Assembly (NCBI GenBank): GCA_017394765.1
Contig: JAFPXF010000025.1
Location: 1-37,534 of the forward strand
DNA length: 37,534 nt
Source of the DNA: Bacteroidales bacterium
GTDB lineage: Bacteria > Bacteroidota > Bacteroidia > Bacteroidales > WCHB1-69
Direction: 5' to 3'
Part shown: in pieces, positions 7,243-14,529 of the stretch
Position numbering within the stretch: position 1 is the stretch's first letter
Layout: each line of letters starts with the position of its first letter
Notes under the pieces: model-generated
The model's input: only the letters and a program-made list of their open reading frames with translations
Databases searched by the model: none
Told to the model about the DNA's origin: nothing
Program-made: the position numbers and the translations under genes

Positions 7243-7626
7243 CTATTGCAGAGAAGGGGTTACTATGTTGTTGTAAACAAATCCCTTGTCTAATTCAGGA
7301 ACGGAATTTTCAGGACGGAAGAACGAAATCTTAACGTTACCGTTTACAAATATTTGGAGCTGGTTTCTGCTTAAGAACTCTTTTCTGCAATCAGGATAAG
7401 CTTCTGAAATAGTATTTGAAATGGCAGCAAAATCAAGTTGAGGTCGTTCTTTCCCGATCCCAAGAAGCTCAAAATCAAGATCTTCACTTTTCCGATGCTG
7501 CATTTGAAGAGACTGCACAGTGCCACCACACAGATAAAGCCCTTTAATGATTTCCATCTGCGATATTGTCTCAAATACAGGAACAGTTTCCGGTCTAAGC
7601 CCTTGCTTCCAATTTTGGTTTTCCAT
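7243..7626 (-). pseudogene. AbiEii/AbiGii-type nucleotidyltransferase, 3'-truncated
   Basis: The 127-aa product has the family's signature LYLCGGTVQSLQMQHRKSEDLDF (written with its core CGGT...HRKSEDLDFE), the nucleotidyltransferase active-site region of type IV toxins. Intact relatives run to about 200 aa or more; here the frame ends at TPSLQ, 10 bp from the end of the CdiI-like gene, so the C-terminal half is gone. The start overlaps the end of the upstream remnant by 32 bp, as in a translationally coupled operon. Probably inactive as a toxin. Confidence 0.7.
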
Positions 7627-7795
7627 AGCGTTTCAGGTATTTGTCAGGGTTCTTGATGTCAAAAAACATGGCCGCCAGAAGCCAGTTAAGGATGTCATAG
7701 TAAGCGCCTTGCGAGACAAGCCGTTCACGCCAAACATCATGCAGGTAGTGCATCGGATATATTTCGCTCAACTTGTGAAGATCCTTTATTTTTCC
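7595..7795 (-). pseudogene. Upstream partner of the AbiEii-like gene, 5'-truncated remnant
   Basis: The frame reads about 65 residues of convincing protein (KDLHKLSEIYP, then YDILNWLLAAMFFDIKNP, then KYLKRYGKPKLEA) and then runs into the promoter region of the divergent secreted-protein gene. The frame stays open further upstream, but that part is antisense to the start of the other gene and looks random. Its position and overlap suggest an antitoxin-like partner; I do not recognise the family. Confidence 0.45.
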
Positions 7796-7858
7796 CCTCC
7801 ACCCAAGATTTTCTCCCCCTTTTCCGTTTAAATAATAGAACCAACAACCAAAACCATT

Positions 7859-8872
7859 ATGAGAAAAAGACATATCCTGTTCTTTGTGCTTTTGTGCGCG
7901 GTTTTTGCGGCTTTTGCACAAAAGGATTCCTGCTGCACCAAGAATTATGAGACGGCCTCCTACCTCACCTGCTTTGGGCCGGACTCTCTGCACAGGAAAG
8001 GAGAGTACCTTGCCTCCATCGAATGGCTCCGCAACGACACCATTGCGAAGGATTACTTGCGATACTACCAAATAGCCGCCGACTGGATTATGCTCGGCCA
8101 GAAGGATTCCGCCATCTTATACCTCAACCGGTTCATTGACTGCTCGCCCGACGACAGAATAATCTTTGCGGACAAACGTTGGATTCCGCTGTCGTCCGAT
8201 TCTGCCAAATGGACTCCCATCGTGAAGCGGGTTGAGGAGGCGTATGTCGCCTGTCTGGACTCCGTAACCCACAAAGATTTAGCATTGGAACTGTTTTATT
8301 TGGGCATTGAAGACCAATTGTACAGAGCTTATAGAGGTGTTTTGATGCAATTCCCCGACAGTTCGGAATATTCGGCAATAGACGACGAGATGTACGACCG
8401 GTTTGTCCGCACCAAGGAAATCTACAGCGAATACGGTTTTCCGACCATTTCAATGGTGGGCAAACATGCCAGCACACAAGCTTTTCTGTTGTTACAGCAT
8501 TCACCCTACATTCGGAAATACTACAAACTGATTAAGCGGGCATACCTAAACGGCGAGATTGACCCCGTTCAATATGCCATGGTGACGGACCGCCTCCTTA
8601 CGGAAGATGGGAAGCCGCAACTCTATGGCACACAGGCGATAAAGAGTACCCGTACGGAAAAGTATTTTCCAGACCAATATATCATTTGGCCGATAAAAGA
8701 CTTCGCCAACGTGAACCAAAGAAGGGCGGAAATGGGGTTTGCCAGCACGGTTGAAGAGAACGCCAAACGGCTGGATGCCATCATCCCGGAAGAATATTAC
8801 GCCGGCAAGGTGCCTATGCGGTACGTGGGAAGAGATAAGGTTCGGATTTGGCTTCCAAAAAAATGTCGATGA
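7859..8872 (+). CDS. Secreted DUF6624-type protein
   Basis: The 337-aa protein begins with a clear signal peptide (RKRH, a hydrophobic core, cleavage near AFAQ). The C-terminal part has the DUF6624 pattern: GFPTISMVGKHAS, then LLLQHSP, then YAMVTDRLL and KPQLYGTQ. The N-terminal half has a helical repeat look (DTIAKDYLRYYQIAADWIMLGQKDSA) like a TPR. It is probably periplasmic or outer-membrane anchored. The function is unknown. No strong -7 element is visible; a TATTTTTC at about 7787 is a weak candidate. Confidence 0.75.
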   Translation: MRKRHILFFVLLCAVFAAFAQKDSCCTKNYETASYLTCFGPDSLHRKGEYLASIEWLRNDTIAKDYLRYYQIAADWIMLGQKDSAILYLNRFIDCSPDDRIIFADKRWIPLSSDSAKWTPIVKRVEEAYVACLDSVTHKDLALELFYLGIEDQLYRAYRGVLMQFPDSSEYSAIDDEMYDRFVRTKEIYSEYGFPTISMVGKHASTQAFLLLQHSPYIRKYYKLIKRAYLNGEIDPVQYAMVTDRLLTEDGKPQLYGTQAIKSTRTEKYFPDQYIIWPIKDFANVNQRRAEMGFASTVEENAKRLDAIIPEEYYAGKVPMRYVGRDKVRIWLPKKCR

Positions 8873-8899
8873 AATGGCATCCTTTATATCGAGCTGTTG

Positions 8900-9118
8900 C
8901 CCCTTAAAGGGGCATGGTGTCGTCCCTTCGGAACGAATGAAACCCGCAAGGGCATCCGGTCCTACCGAGCGGTCGCCCCTACCGGGGCTATTCGGGAATC
9001 ATGCCGATGTCCCGACCCGTAACATGCATCGCAATGTCCCGACAGGGACAAAAGCTCGGTAGAAAGGGGGCATTTCGGTTGCCACAGACCCCGGTAGGGG
9101 TCAAAGCTCGGTAGAAAA
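8900..9118. repeat. Cluster of REP-like palindromes
   Basis: This gene-free stretch is built of short hairpins: CCCCTTAAAGGGG (8900-8912), an imperfect one at 8919-8936, and three copies of a hairpin joined to a GCTCGGTAG tail. Those copies are at 8961-8989 (reverse orientation), 9035-9065 and 9087-9118. In the last two the tail reads AAAGCTCGGTAGAAA. Hairpin plus fixed short tail resembles REP elements. A second repeat cluster of related style lies at 30050-30146. Confidence 0.7.
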
Positions 9119-9119
9119 A

Positions 9120-9167
9120 TTGTCAGCAATTTCCGTCATATTGTCACAAAAAATGGACAATTTGTCA
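9120..9167 (+). promoter_or_regulatory. Upstream activator sites, TTGTCA x3 at 21-bp steps
   Basis: TTGTCA starts at 9120, 9141 and 9162, exactly two helical turns apart, on the same face of the DNA. The middle copy also pairs with GACAA at 9156-9160 as an inverted repeat. The array ends 32 bp before the sigma-54 -24 element, so it is well placed to bind an enhancer-binding activator. Confidence 0.7.
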
Positions 9168-9199
9168 AAAAATGAGTAAAATTGGCATTGAAAACGGGT

Positions 9200-9215
9200 T
9201 GGCACGCACCTTGCA
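9200..9215 (+). promoter_or_regulatory. Sigma-54 (RpoN) promoter TGGCACG-N4-TTGCA
   Basis: TGGCACG at 9200-9206 and TTGCA at 9211-9215 are a complete match to the -24/-12 consensus with the required 4-bp spacing. Transcription would start near 9227, leaving a leader of about 75 nt to the hsp20 ATG. No housekeeping -7 element is seen here. Confidence 0.85.
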
Positions 9216-9301
9216 ATATAGAAAGCGTCGCCGATGCGAGAGCGGAGGCAGACAGAAACGAAAAAATTAAAAAGTCTAACAATAAAAGAAAGGAGTTCAT
9301 T

Positions 9302-9727
9302 ATGCTACCAGTAATGTTTAAAAACAGTTGGTTTCCTACCATGTTTGAAGATTTCTTGAACAGCGACATCATGCCGCGCAACAACAACACAGCTCCGGCC
9401 GTGAATGTTAGAGAAGATGAAAAGGCCTACACGATGGAAGTGGCCGCCCCCGGCATCAAGAAGGAGTTCTGCCGCGTGAGCATCAACGACGACGGCAACC
9501 TCTGCGTCGCCATCGAGAACAAGATGGAGCACAAGGAAGAGGAGAAAAAGCACCACTACCTGCGCCGCGAGTTCTCCTACACGAACTACGAGCAGAACTA
9601 CACGCTGCCCGAGGACGTGGACAAGGACCACATCGAGGCCAAGGTGGAGCACGGAATCCTCACCATCACCCTGCCGAGAGTGCAGAAGGAGGAGCCCAAG
9701 CTCGCCCGCACCATCACCATCGGATAA
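9302..9727 (+). CDS. Small heat shock protein, Hsp20/alpha-crystallin family
   Basis: The 141-aa protein has the alpha-crystallin domain (about residues 33-140): AVNVREDEKAYTMEVAAPG, then the YTLPEDVDKDHIEAKVEHGILTI region with its GILTITLP signature, and a short tail ARTITIG. These proteins form oligomers that hold unfolding proteins in the cytoplasm for refolding by other chaperones. The start at 9302 follows an AAAGGAG stretch by 7 bp and fits family length; the open frame extends upstream only through the promoter. Expression is probably sigma-54 dependent, with phased TTGTCA sites upstream. A strong terminator follows. Confidence 0.93.
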   Translation: MLPVMFKNSWFPTMFEDFLNSDIMPRNNNTAPAVNVREDEKAYTMEVAAPGIKKEFCRVSINDDGNLCVAIENKMEHKEEEKKHHYLRREFSYTNYEQNYTLPEDVDKDHIEAKVEHGILTITLPRVQKEEPKLARTITIG

Positions 9728-9751
9728 TGTTAAACCAACGCCAAAGATTTC

Positions 9752-9783
9752 ACGCCGCATTCGCAAGAGTGTGGCGTTTTTTT
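9752..9783 (+). terminator. Rho-independent terminator after hsp20
   Basis: An 11-bp stem (ACGCC...GGCGT, with two G-T pairs) is closed by a GCAA tetraloop and followed by seven T. It lies 25 bp after the hsp20 stop. Confidence 0.85.
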
Positions 9784-9831
9784 ATATGTGGAGATGCACC
9801 ACGGCATGTCTCTTCATATTTTGATTTTTTG

Positions 9832-9839
9832 TAATTTTG
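9832..9839 (+). promoter_or_regulatory. -7 promoter element TAATTTTG
   Basis: TAATTTTGC lies 20 bp before the ATG at 9860 and supports that start for the GH78 gene. Confidence 0.6.
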
Positions 9840-9859
9840 CACTCCTAAAATGGAAAAAC

Positions 9860-12229
9860 ATGTTCCCATTCCTCCCTTCATTTGCGAAAAGATTTCTTTC
9901 CGTTGTCACAATAGCGTTTCAATGGATGATGCTTTTCGTGTTGATGTTGGCCGTTTTGCCTGTCAGCGCACAATCGTTCATCGGCTGCCGCACCGCTGAT
10001 GGCAGCGACTGGGAGGAGACTCCGATGCTGCGGAAGAACATCCACTTGTCAAAAAACAGAATCCAATTAGGTGACATCCATCTGGTTGTCACATCATTAG
10101 GTTGCCATGAGGTGTACGTCAACGGGCAGAAGGTGGGCGACCGGGTGTTGCAGCCCGCCGTGTCGCAGCTCAACAAACGTTCGCATAATGTCAATTACGA
10201 CATCACCCCCTATGTGCACGAAGGCGACAACGAGCTGCTGCTGTGGATCGGACAAGGCTGGGGGCGCGTTTATGGAACGCCGGCAGCGGTGTCTGCAAGG
10301 GTGTTCTGTCCCTGGGAAGACAGCACGATGCGAGCCGTCTCCTCAATGCCGAATATGATTGCCTCCACCGACAGCACCTGGCAGGCCTCGCCGAGCGGCT
10401 ACCGATACACCGGCAGCTGGCAACCCCTCCAGTTCGGCGGCGAGCGCTATGATGCAAGGATACAACCCGACTGGCGACCGGCAATTGTTTATAAGAAGAA
10501 CGATTACAGATCTAATAATCAGACATTCAAGGGTAACCGTGTCATTGACACGCTGGTGCCGGTATCTGTCACGCGGACAAATGACAGCACCCTGCTACTT
10601 GACTTCGGGCGGGTGCTCGCCGGCTGGTTCCAAGCCGACTTCCAGCCGCTGCCGTCCGGCCACGAGGTTTCGATGGAGTATCTCGACCACCCGCACGCCA
10701 TGCCCCCGCATACCGAAAGCGATTACTATGTATCGGACGGCAGCGGCAGCGACCACTTCACCAACCGCTTCCACTATCATGCCTTCCGTTATGTGCGCGT
10801 GACCGGTGGTGACATCAAGACGGCGCGTGCGCTTCAGATCAGCGCGCTCAACCCTGACGAGGCTGCCACTTTCGAGTGCTCTGACCCGCGCCTCAACGCC
10901 ATCCATGATCTTGTCCAATACACATTGCAATGCCTGACCCTCAACGGCTACATGATGGATTGCCCACATCTGGAACGCATGGGCTACGGTGGCGACGGCA
11001 ACTCCTCCACCATGACATTAATGAGCATGTACGATGTTTCTGACACGTACTACAACTGGATAGAAGCGTGGGGTGACGCGATGGACAGCACCGGCTCGCT
11101 GCCTTACGTGGCACCGGCGTTCCCCACCGGCGGAGGACCCTATTGGAGCGGCTTTATCATCAAGGCACCGTGGCGTTTCTATCTGAACTACGGCATCCCG
11201 GGCAGCCCTTGGATTGACGGCGGTTTTTATGGCCCCATGTACAACTACTATGGGCAGATGAAAAAGTGGTTGGATTATGTGAAACGTTATAGCCAGAACG
11301 GTCTGCTGGAGCCATGGCCCGACGAGGGGCGGATGTGGTTCTTGGGCGACTGGCTCGCCCCCGACGGTGTGGATGTGGGCGGAGAGTCAGCCCTTTTTGT
11401 AAGCAATTGTTTCATTGCAGACTGTCTTGTTGATATGGAGCGGATGGCGCAAGTGTTAGGGTATCCTGATGATGTGCGAACGTTTGCCCAGTGGCGCAAG
11501 CAGCTTAAAACCAATATCCACCAGAAATTCTATCATCCAGAAACCCACACCTACGCCAATGGGACTCCACTCGACCAGAGCTATGCCCTGCTGATGGATA
11601 TCGCCCCCGACAGCAGTATCCGAACGGCGGTCAAGGAGCGGCTGTTAGCCGACTGTCACGACAAGTACCACGACCACATCGCCGTGGGCTTGATGGGCGT
11701 GCCAATCTTCACCGAGTGGTGCATCCGTGAGCGGCAGTCCAACCTGATGGCCACCATCCTGCGCCAGCCCGACTACCCCGGCTATCTCCACATGATCAAC
11801 CACGGGGCAACCACAACATGGGAATCCTGGGGATGCGAGCGCGACAATGGGGAAAAAGTGGTGGAAGACCGCAGTCGCGTGCACAACTGCTACAACGGCA
11901 TCGGCATTTGGTTCTATCAGGCCTTGGCTGGCATACGTCCCGATCCGGAGGTGCCTGGATACAAGCACTTCATCATCGATCCGCAGTCCGTAAACGGTGT
12001 TGACTGGGTGCGGGTCACGAAGCCCACCCGCTATGGCACCATCCGTGTGGAAATACGTTATCAGCCAGAGACCATCACATCGGGTGATTCTGTCGATTCG
12101 ACAATTAAACATACCAGCACTTCAACACTTAAGCTCACGGTTCCCGAAGGTACCACCGCCACCCTGTTTCCCGGCACGCCCCAGGAGCGCACCGTGGCGG
12201 CTGGCGAGTGGGAGTTTGAGATGCCGTGA
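9860..12229 (+). CDS. Alpha-L-rhamnosidase, GH78 family
   Basis: The 789-aa protein starts with a long signal peptide (cleavage near VSAQS). A beta-sandwich region follows (HEVYVNGQKVGDRVLQPA is typical of the GH78 N-domain). The (alpha/alpha)6 catalytic domain has DCPHLERMGYGGDG near residues 365-380 (family form DCPxRDERxGWxGD, Glu as general acid) and GATTTWESWG near residue 650 (second catalytic Glu). A C-terminal beta domain closes the protein. It should release terminal alpha-L-rhamnose from plant or bacterial polysaccharides or glycosides in the periplasm or outside. The ATG at 9860 is chosen for the promoter spacing. It stands alone, without a SusC/D pair. Confidence 0.92.
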   Translation: MFPFLPSFAKRFLSVVTIAFQWMMLFVLMLAVLPVSAQSFIGCRTADGSDWEETPMLRKNIHLSKNRIQLGDIHLVVTSLGCHEVYVNGQKVGDRVLQPAVSQLNKRSHNVNYDITPYVHEGDNELLLWIGQGWGRVYGTPAAVSARVFCPWEDSTMRAVSSMPNMIASTDSTWQASPSGYRYTGSWQPLQFGGERYDARIQPDWRPAIVYKKNDYRSNNQTFKGNRVIDTLVPVSVTRTNDSTLLLDFGRVLAGWFQADFQPLPSGHEVSMEYLDHPHAMPPHTESDYYVSDGSGSDHFTNRFHYHAFRYVRVTGGDIKTARALQISALNPDEAATFECSDPRLNAIHDLVQYTLQCLTLNGYMMDCPHLERMGYGGDGNSSTMTLMSMYDVSDTYYNWIEAWGDAMDSTGSLPYVAPAFPTGGGPYWSGFIIKAPWRFYLNYGIPGSPWIDGGFYGPMYNYYGQMKKWLDYVKRYSQNGLLEPWPDEGRMWFLGDWLAPDGVDVGGESALFVSNCFIADCLVDMERMAQVLGYPDDVRTFAQWRKQLKTNIHQKFYHPETHTYANGTPLDQSYALLMDIAPDSSIRTAVKERLLADCHDKYHDHIAVGLMGVPIFTEWCIRERQSNLMATILRQPDYPGYLHMINHGATTTWESWGCERDNGEKVVEDRSRVHNCYNGIGIWFYQALAGIRPDPEVPGYKHFIIDPQSVNGVDWVRVTKPTRYGTIRVEIRYQPETITSGDSVDSTIKHTSTSTLKLTVPEGTTATLFPGTPQERTVAAGEWEFEMP

Positions 12230-12258
12230 AAATTGCAAAACAATTAATCAAAAATAAT

Positions 12259-12331
12259 CGGCTTTGCTGCCAGAGACTTCGAGACGCTAACGGGCGGCGC
12301 AGCAGTGTGTGCAGCATGGTCGTGCGCGCAT
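12259..12331 (+). pseudogene. 5' fragment of a DnaQ-like exonuclease gene
   Basis: About 70 bp match the start of the exonuclease gene at 6059-6145 (TTTGCYGCC, then GAYTTCGAGA, CGCTAACGG, GCGCAGCAG, GTGTGCAGC) with a one-base deletion after GAGA and a small gap. It spans Exo motif I, then homology ends. It has no start and cannot make a protein. Confidence 0.75.
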
Positions 12332-12369
12332 CAAGATGTATTCAAAACATTACTTTTTGTAACTTATAC

Positions 12370-12399
12370 TTGCTTTTTGTAAAGAATTGTGTATTTTTG
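12370..12399 (+). promoter_or_regulatory. Promoter, TTG-N19-TATTTTTG
   Basis: TTG at 12370-12372 and TATTTTTG at 12392-12399 with a 19-bp spacer, ahead of the membrane-protein/regulator pair at 12442. Confidence 0.7.
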
Positions 12400-12441
12400 C
12401 AGCGTCAAAATTATCATCATTCATCTTAAACATTCAAGATT

Positions 12442-12951
12442 ATGAAAAGCACAAAATTCTTGTTACCAAGCGGTTACAAAAAATCAGGTTGGTGGATATT
12501 CGGAATCACCGTTGTACTGATTATCATCCATTCCATCTTCCAAAGCCAATGCGACTTCAGCCTCAACAACATCCGCGATCTTTTCGGGATGGAACGTCTG
12601 GAAGGCAACCGAGACCTGTTCTCCTGCCCTCTTTCCTCCTCTTTCGGTCCAAACGATGACCTTCTGCTGACATTTATCGGCATTTTGCTCATTGTGGCCG
12701 GCATTTTCATCGGTTTTTCCCGCAACAAGGAAGACGATGAGTTCATCGAACAACTTCGGTATGAGTCACTGATCCTTTCGCTCTACATCAACAGCGGAAT
12801 CATGCTGTTATGCCTGATTTTCGTATGGGGTCTTCCCTTCCTGTGGGTGATGATGATCAACATCTTCTCCATCCTTTATGTCTTCATCATTTGTTTTTAC
12901 CTTCGACTGTTCTTTAACAAACGTTCCATGCGCTATGAAAAACAGGATTAA
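12442..12951 (+). CDS. Four-helix membrane protein, partner of an XRE regulator
   Basis: The 169-aa protein has four predicted membrane helices, in two pairs (about residues 18-35 and 75-93; 110-128 and 132-152), with a soluble stretch between the first two that holds two Cys. Its last 17 bp overlap the start of the small XRE regulator, so the two are translated together. This gene pair layout (small membrane protein plus a short Cro/CI-type regulator) is common in Bacteria; the membrane partner's function is mostly unknown. I recognise no domain by name. Confidence 0.7.
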   Translation: MKSTKFLLPSGYKKSGWWIFGITVVLIIIHSIFQSQCDFSLNNIRDLFGMERLEGNRDLFSCPLSSSFGPNDDLLLTFIGILLIVAGIFIGFSRNKEDDEFIEQLRYESLILSLYINSGIMLLCLIFVWGLPFLWVMMINIFSILYVFIICFYLRLFFNKRSMRYEKQD

Positions 12952-13135
12952 AGTGGCACGCGCCGAGGTGAACATCACCCAAGGCGAACTGGCGGAAAAG
13001 ATCGGCGTGACCCGCCAGGCGGTGAACTCCATCGAATTAGGGAAATATGTTCCCAGCACCCTCCTGGCGCTGAAGATGGCGCGATATTTCGGCAAGACCG
13101 TGGAGGAACTGTTTATGCTGGAGGAAGGAGATTAA
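12935..13135 (+). CDS. XRE-family (Cro/CI) helix-turn-helix regulator
   Basis: The 66-aa protein is a single helix-turn-helix domain of the short YozG/YdzF-like kind: KVARAEVNITQGELAEKIG, VTRQAVNSIE as the recognition helix, and a closing ARYFGKTVEELF. It would bind DNA as a dimer and probably represses its own operon, which it shares with the overlapping membrane-protein gene. The ATG at 12935 lies inside the end of that gene and matches the family's usual N-terminus; the open frame upstream is a shadow of the membrane gene. Confidence 0.88.
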   Translation: MKNRIKVARAEVNITQGELAEKIGVTRQAVNSIELGKYVPSTLLALKMARYFGKTVEELFMLEEGD

Positions 13136-13148
13136 TCTTTCTGCAAAA

Positions 13149-13192
13149 TCTGCGGGTTCAGCGGGCACATTTTCTCCCGCAGGACTCGCAGA
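13149..13192. other. Nested inverted repeats downstream of the XRE gene
   Basis: TCTGCG/CGCAGA (13149-13154, 13187-13192) enclose CTGCGGG/CCCGCAG (13150-13156, 13176-13182), giving two alternative hairpins. There is no T-run, so a factor-independent terminator is doubtful. Confidence 0.4.
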
Positions 13193-13233
13193 CTTACGAT
13201 GATATATACATGGACAGGAGATTGAAAAAAGCG

Positions 13234-13241
13234 TATCTTTG
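13234..13241 (+). promoter_or_regulatory. -7 promoter element TATCTTTG
   Basis: TATCTTTGCCGC lies 17 bp before the ATG of the membrane protein at 13259. Confidence 0.65.
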
Positions 13242-13258
13242 CCGCAAATTCACGAACA

Positions 13259-13948
13259 ATGAACGAAAGCTCCGCCTCTCAAACAATCCATCAGCTGAAC
13301 CGTTTCCGTATGGATTTGGCGGTTCTGTTGCCGCTTTCCGCATTGCTGACGCCCAAAGATCCTTCAGTATATCTGTCAAAATGGGGTGTTGCCGCTGTAT
13401 CATTGTATATTCTGGGATGTTTGAGCATCTTTTGCGGAGACTTTTTGAGAACGAAATGGAAATTGTGCAACAATGAATATATTAAAGAGAACAATATAGC
13501 CAATTGGTTGTTTGCAACGGGAATTATAGGCTATCTTATTGTATGTTACTTAGTGAAAGACCATTATTTGTCACACATGGTGCTTGGAGAAACTTGGTTT
13601 GAGGGCGGAGTGGCTTTTGTTTTCATATTACTCATTCGGTTCATTACGCGGGCCATCTGCGAAACCCGATGGGGCAGATTCACAGGTATCCATACCGTTC
13701 TGAATAAAATTGCCGGTTATTCTTTACTGCTCTACATTCCTCTAAAAACATTAGCAATCTGTTCATTCCGGATCAACAACTCAACTTTATTCGAGAATTG
13801 GATTCAATATTACATAGACATGGGCCTAATCGGAATCTATTGGCTCATCTATCTTATCGCTTCCGTCGAGGAACTGATTATCGCCGCCACTATCAAAGAG
13901 CAGTTTGATCCGTTCAGGAAAAGTATCTTTCAAAAAAGACAACAGTGA
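13259..13948 (+). CDS. Polytopic membrane protein of unknown function
   Basis: The 229-aa protein has about six hydrophobic segments (near residues 19-31, 43-63, 82-100, 117-136, 149-170 and 188-210), short charged loops and a basic tail (FRKSIFQKRQQ). No signal peptide or known motif is visible. It has its own promoter and stands alone between the XRE operon and a degraded stretch. I do not recognise the family. Confidence 0.65.
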   Translation: MNESSASQTIHQLNRFRMDLAVLLPLSALLTPKDPSVYLSKWGVAAVSLYILGCLSIFCGDFLRTKWKLCNNEYIKENNIANWLFATGIIGYLIVCYLVKDHYLSHMVLGETWFEGGVAFVFILLIRFITRAICETRWGRFTGIHTVLNKIAGYSLLLYIPLKTLAICSFRINNSTLFENWIQYYIDMGLIGIYWLIYLIASVEELIIAATIKEQFDPFRKSIFQKRQQ

Positions 13949-13985
13949 TAAGCAATAACAGGGAAAAGTATTTATATAAATAGTG

Positions 13986-13993
13986 TATTTTTG
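13986..13993 (+). promoter_or_regulatory. -7 promoter element TATTTTTG
   Basis: TATTTTTGC lies 26 bp before the ATG of the small frame at 14020. Confidence 0.5.
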
Positions 13994-14019
13994 CAAAAAA
14001 TATCAAAAATACAGTTGTT

Positions 14020-14163
14020 ATGGAAGTTAAATTAGAAAAATTAAGACTTCATGTGTATGATGATGAAGAGGCTTGCACATATTGTGTGCCAAACGAAATC
14101 AAAACAAGCAATATGGAGTGGAATAATTTTGCAAACAGTTCCCATCCGTTTGCCAACAAGTAG
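14020..14163 (+). CDS. Small ORF (47 aa), possibly the start of a decayed gene
   Basis: A promoter-linked frame encodes 47 residues (MEVKLEKLRLHVYDDEEACT and on, ending FANK). It has a plausible start and composition. After the stop another frame continues with credible coding (SPDINYQLSAQQLQDASNKVADVIY, up to 14254), which suggests a frameshifted or rearranged larger gene. I recognise no family. The remaining 275 bp to 14529 are AT-rich with a promoter and a 15-codon frame. Confidence 0.4.
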   Translation: MEVKLEKLRLHVYDDEEACTYCVPNEIKTSNMEWNNFANSSHPFANK

Positions 14164-14431
14164 GATAATTTTGAGTCCCGATATTAATTATCAGTTATCT
14201 GCACAGCAGCTACAAGATGCATCAAATAAAGTGGCTGATGTAATTTACCGATGAAAGAGATGGTATATGGAATAATGACAAGAATAAAGAACGGTTGAAA
14301 CGAATGGTTGTGAAAAATAAAAACCAGCCTTTATAAGATGAACTTTGTGCCATCAGGTATATAATTACCAAAAAATATCAACAAGCTGCAACCTTTTGAA
14401 AGTTTTGCGTATTATGTGTAGAAATATGTTT

Positions 14432-14439
14432 TAATTTTG
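14432..14439 (+). promoter_or_regulatory. -7 promoter element TAATTTTG
   Basis: TAATTTTGCAGC lies 90 bp before the secreted-protein gene at 14530 and 21 bp before a 15-codon frame. Confidence 0.5.
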
Positions 14440-14460
14440 CAGCGTTGTTTGCTTATCTTG

Positions 14461-14508
14461 ATGTTTAACGGACTTCGCATCAAGGTCGGCGGCAGCGCGA
14501 AGAAGTAA
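14461..14508 (+). CDS. 15-codon leader-like ORF
   Basis: ATG at 14461 opens a frame MFNGLRIKVGGSAKK that ends 21 bp before the next gene. Its GC content is much higher than the AT-rich surroundings. It may be a leader peptide, or the tail of a lost gene. Confidence 0.25.
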   Translation: MFNGLRIKVGGSAKK

Positions 14509-14529
14509 AAAATAGAAGTCCCCAATATA

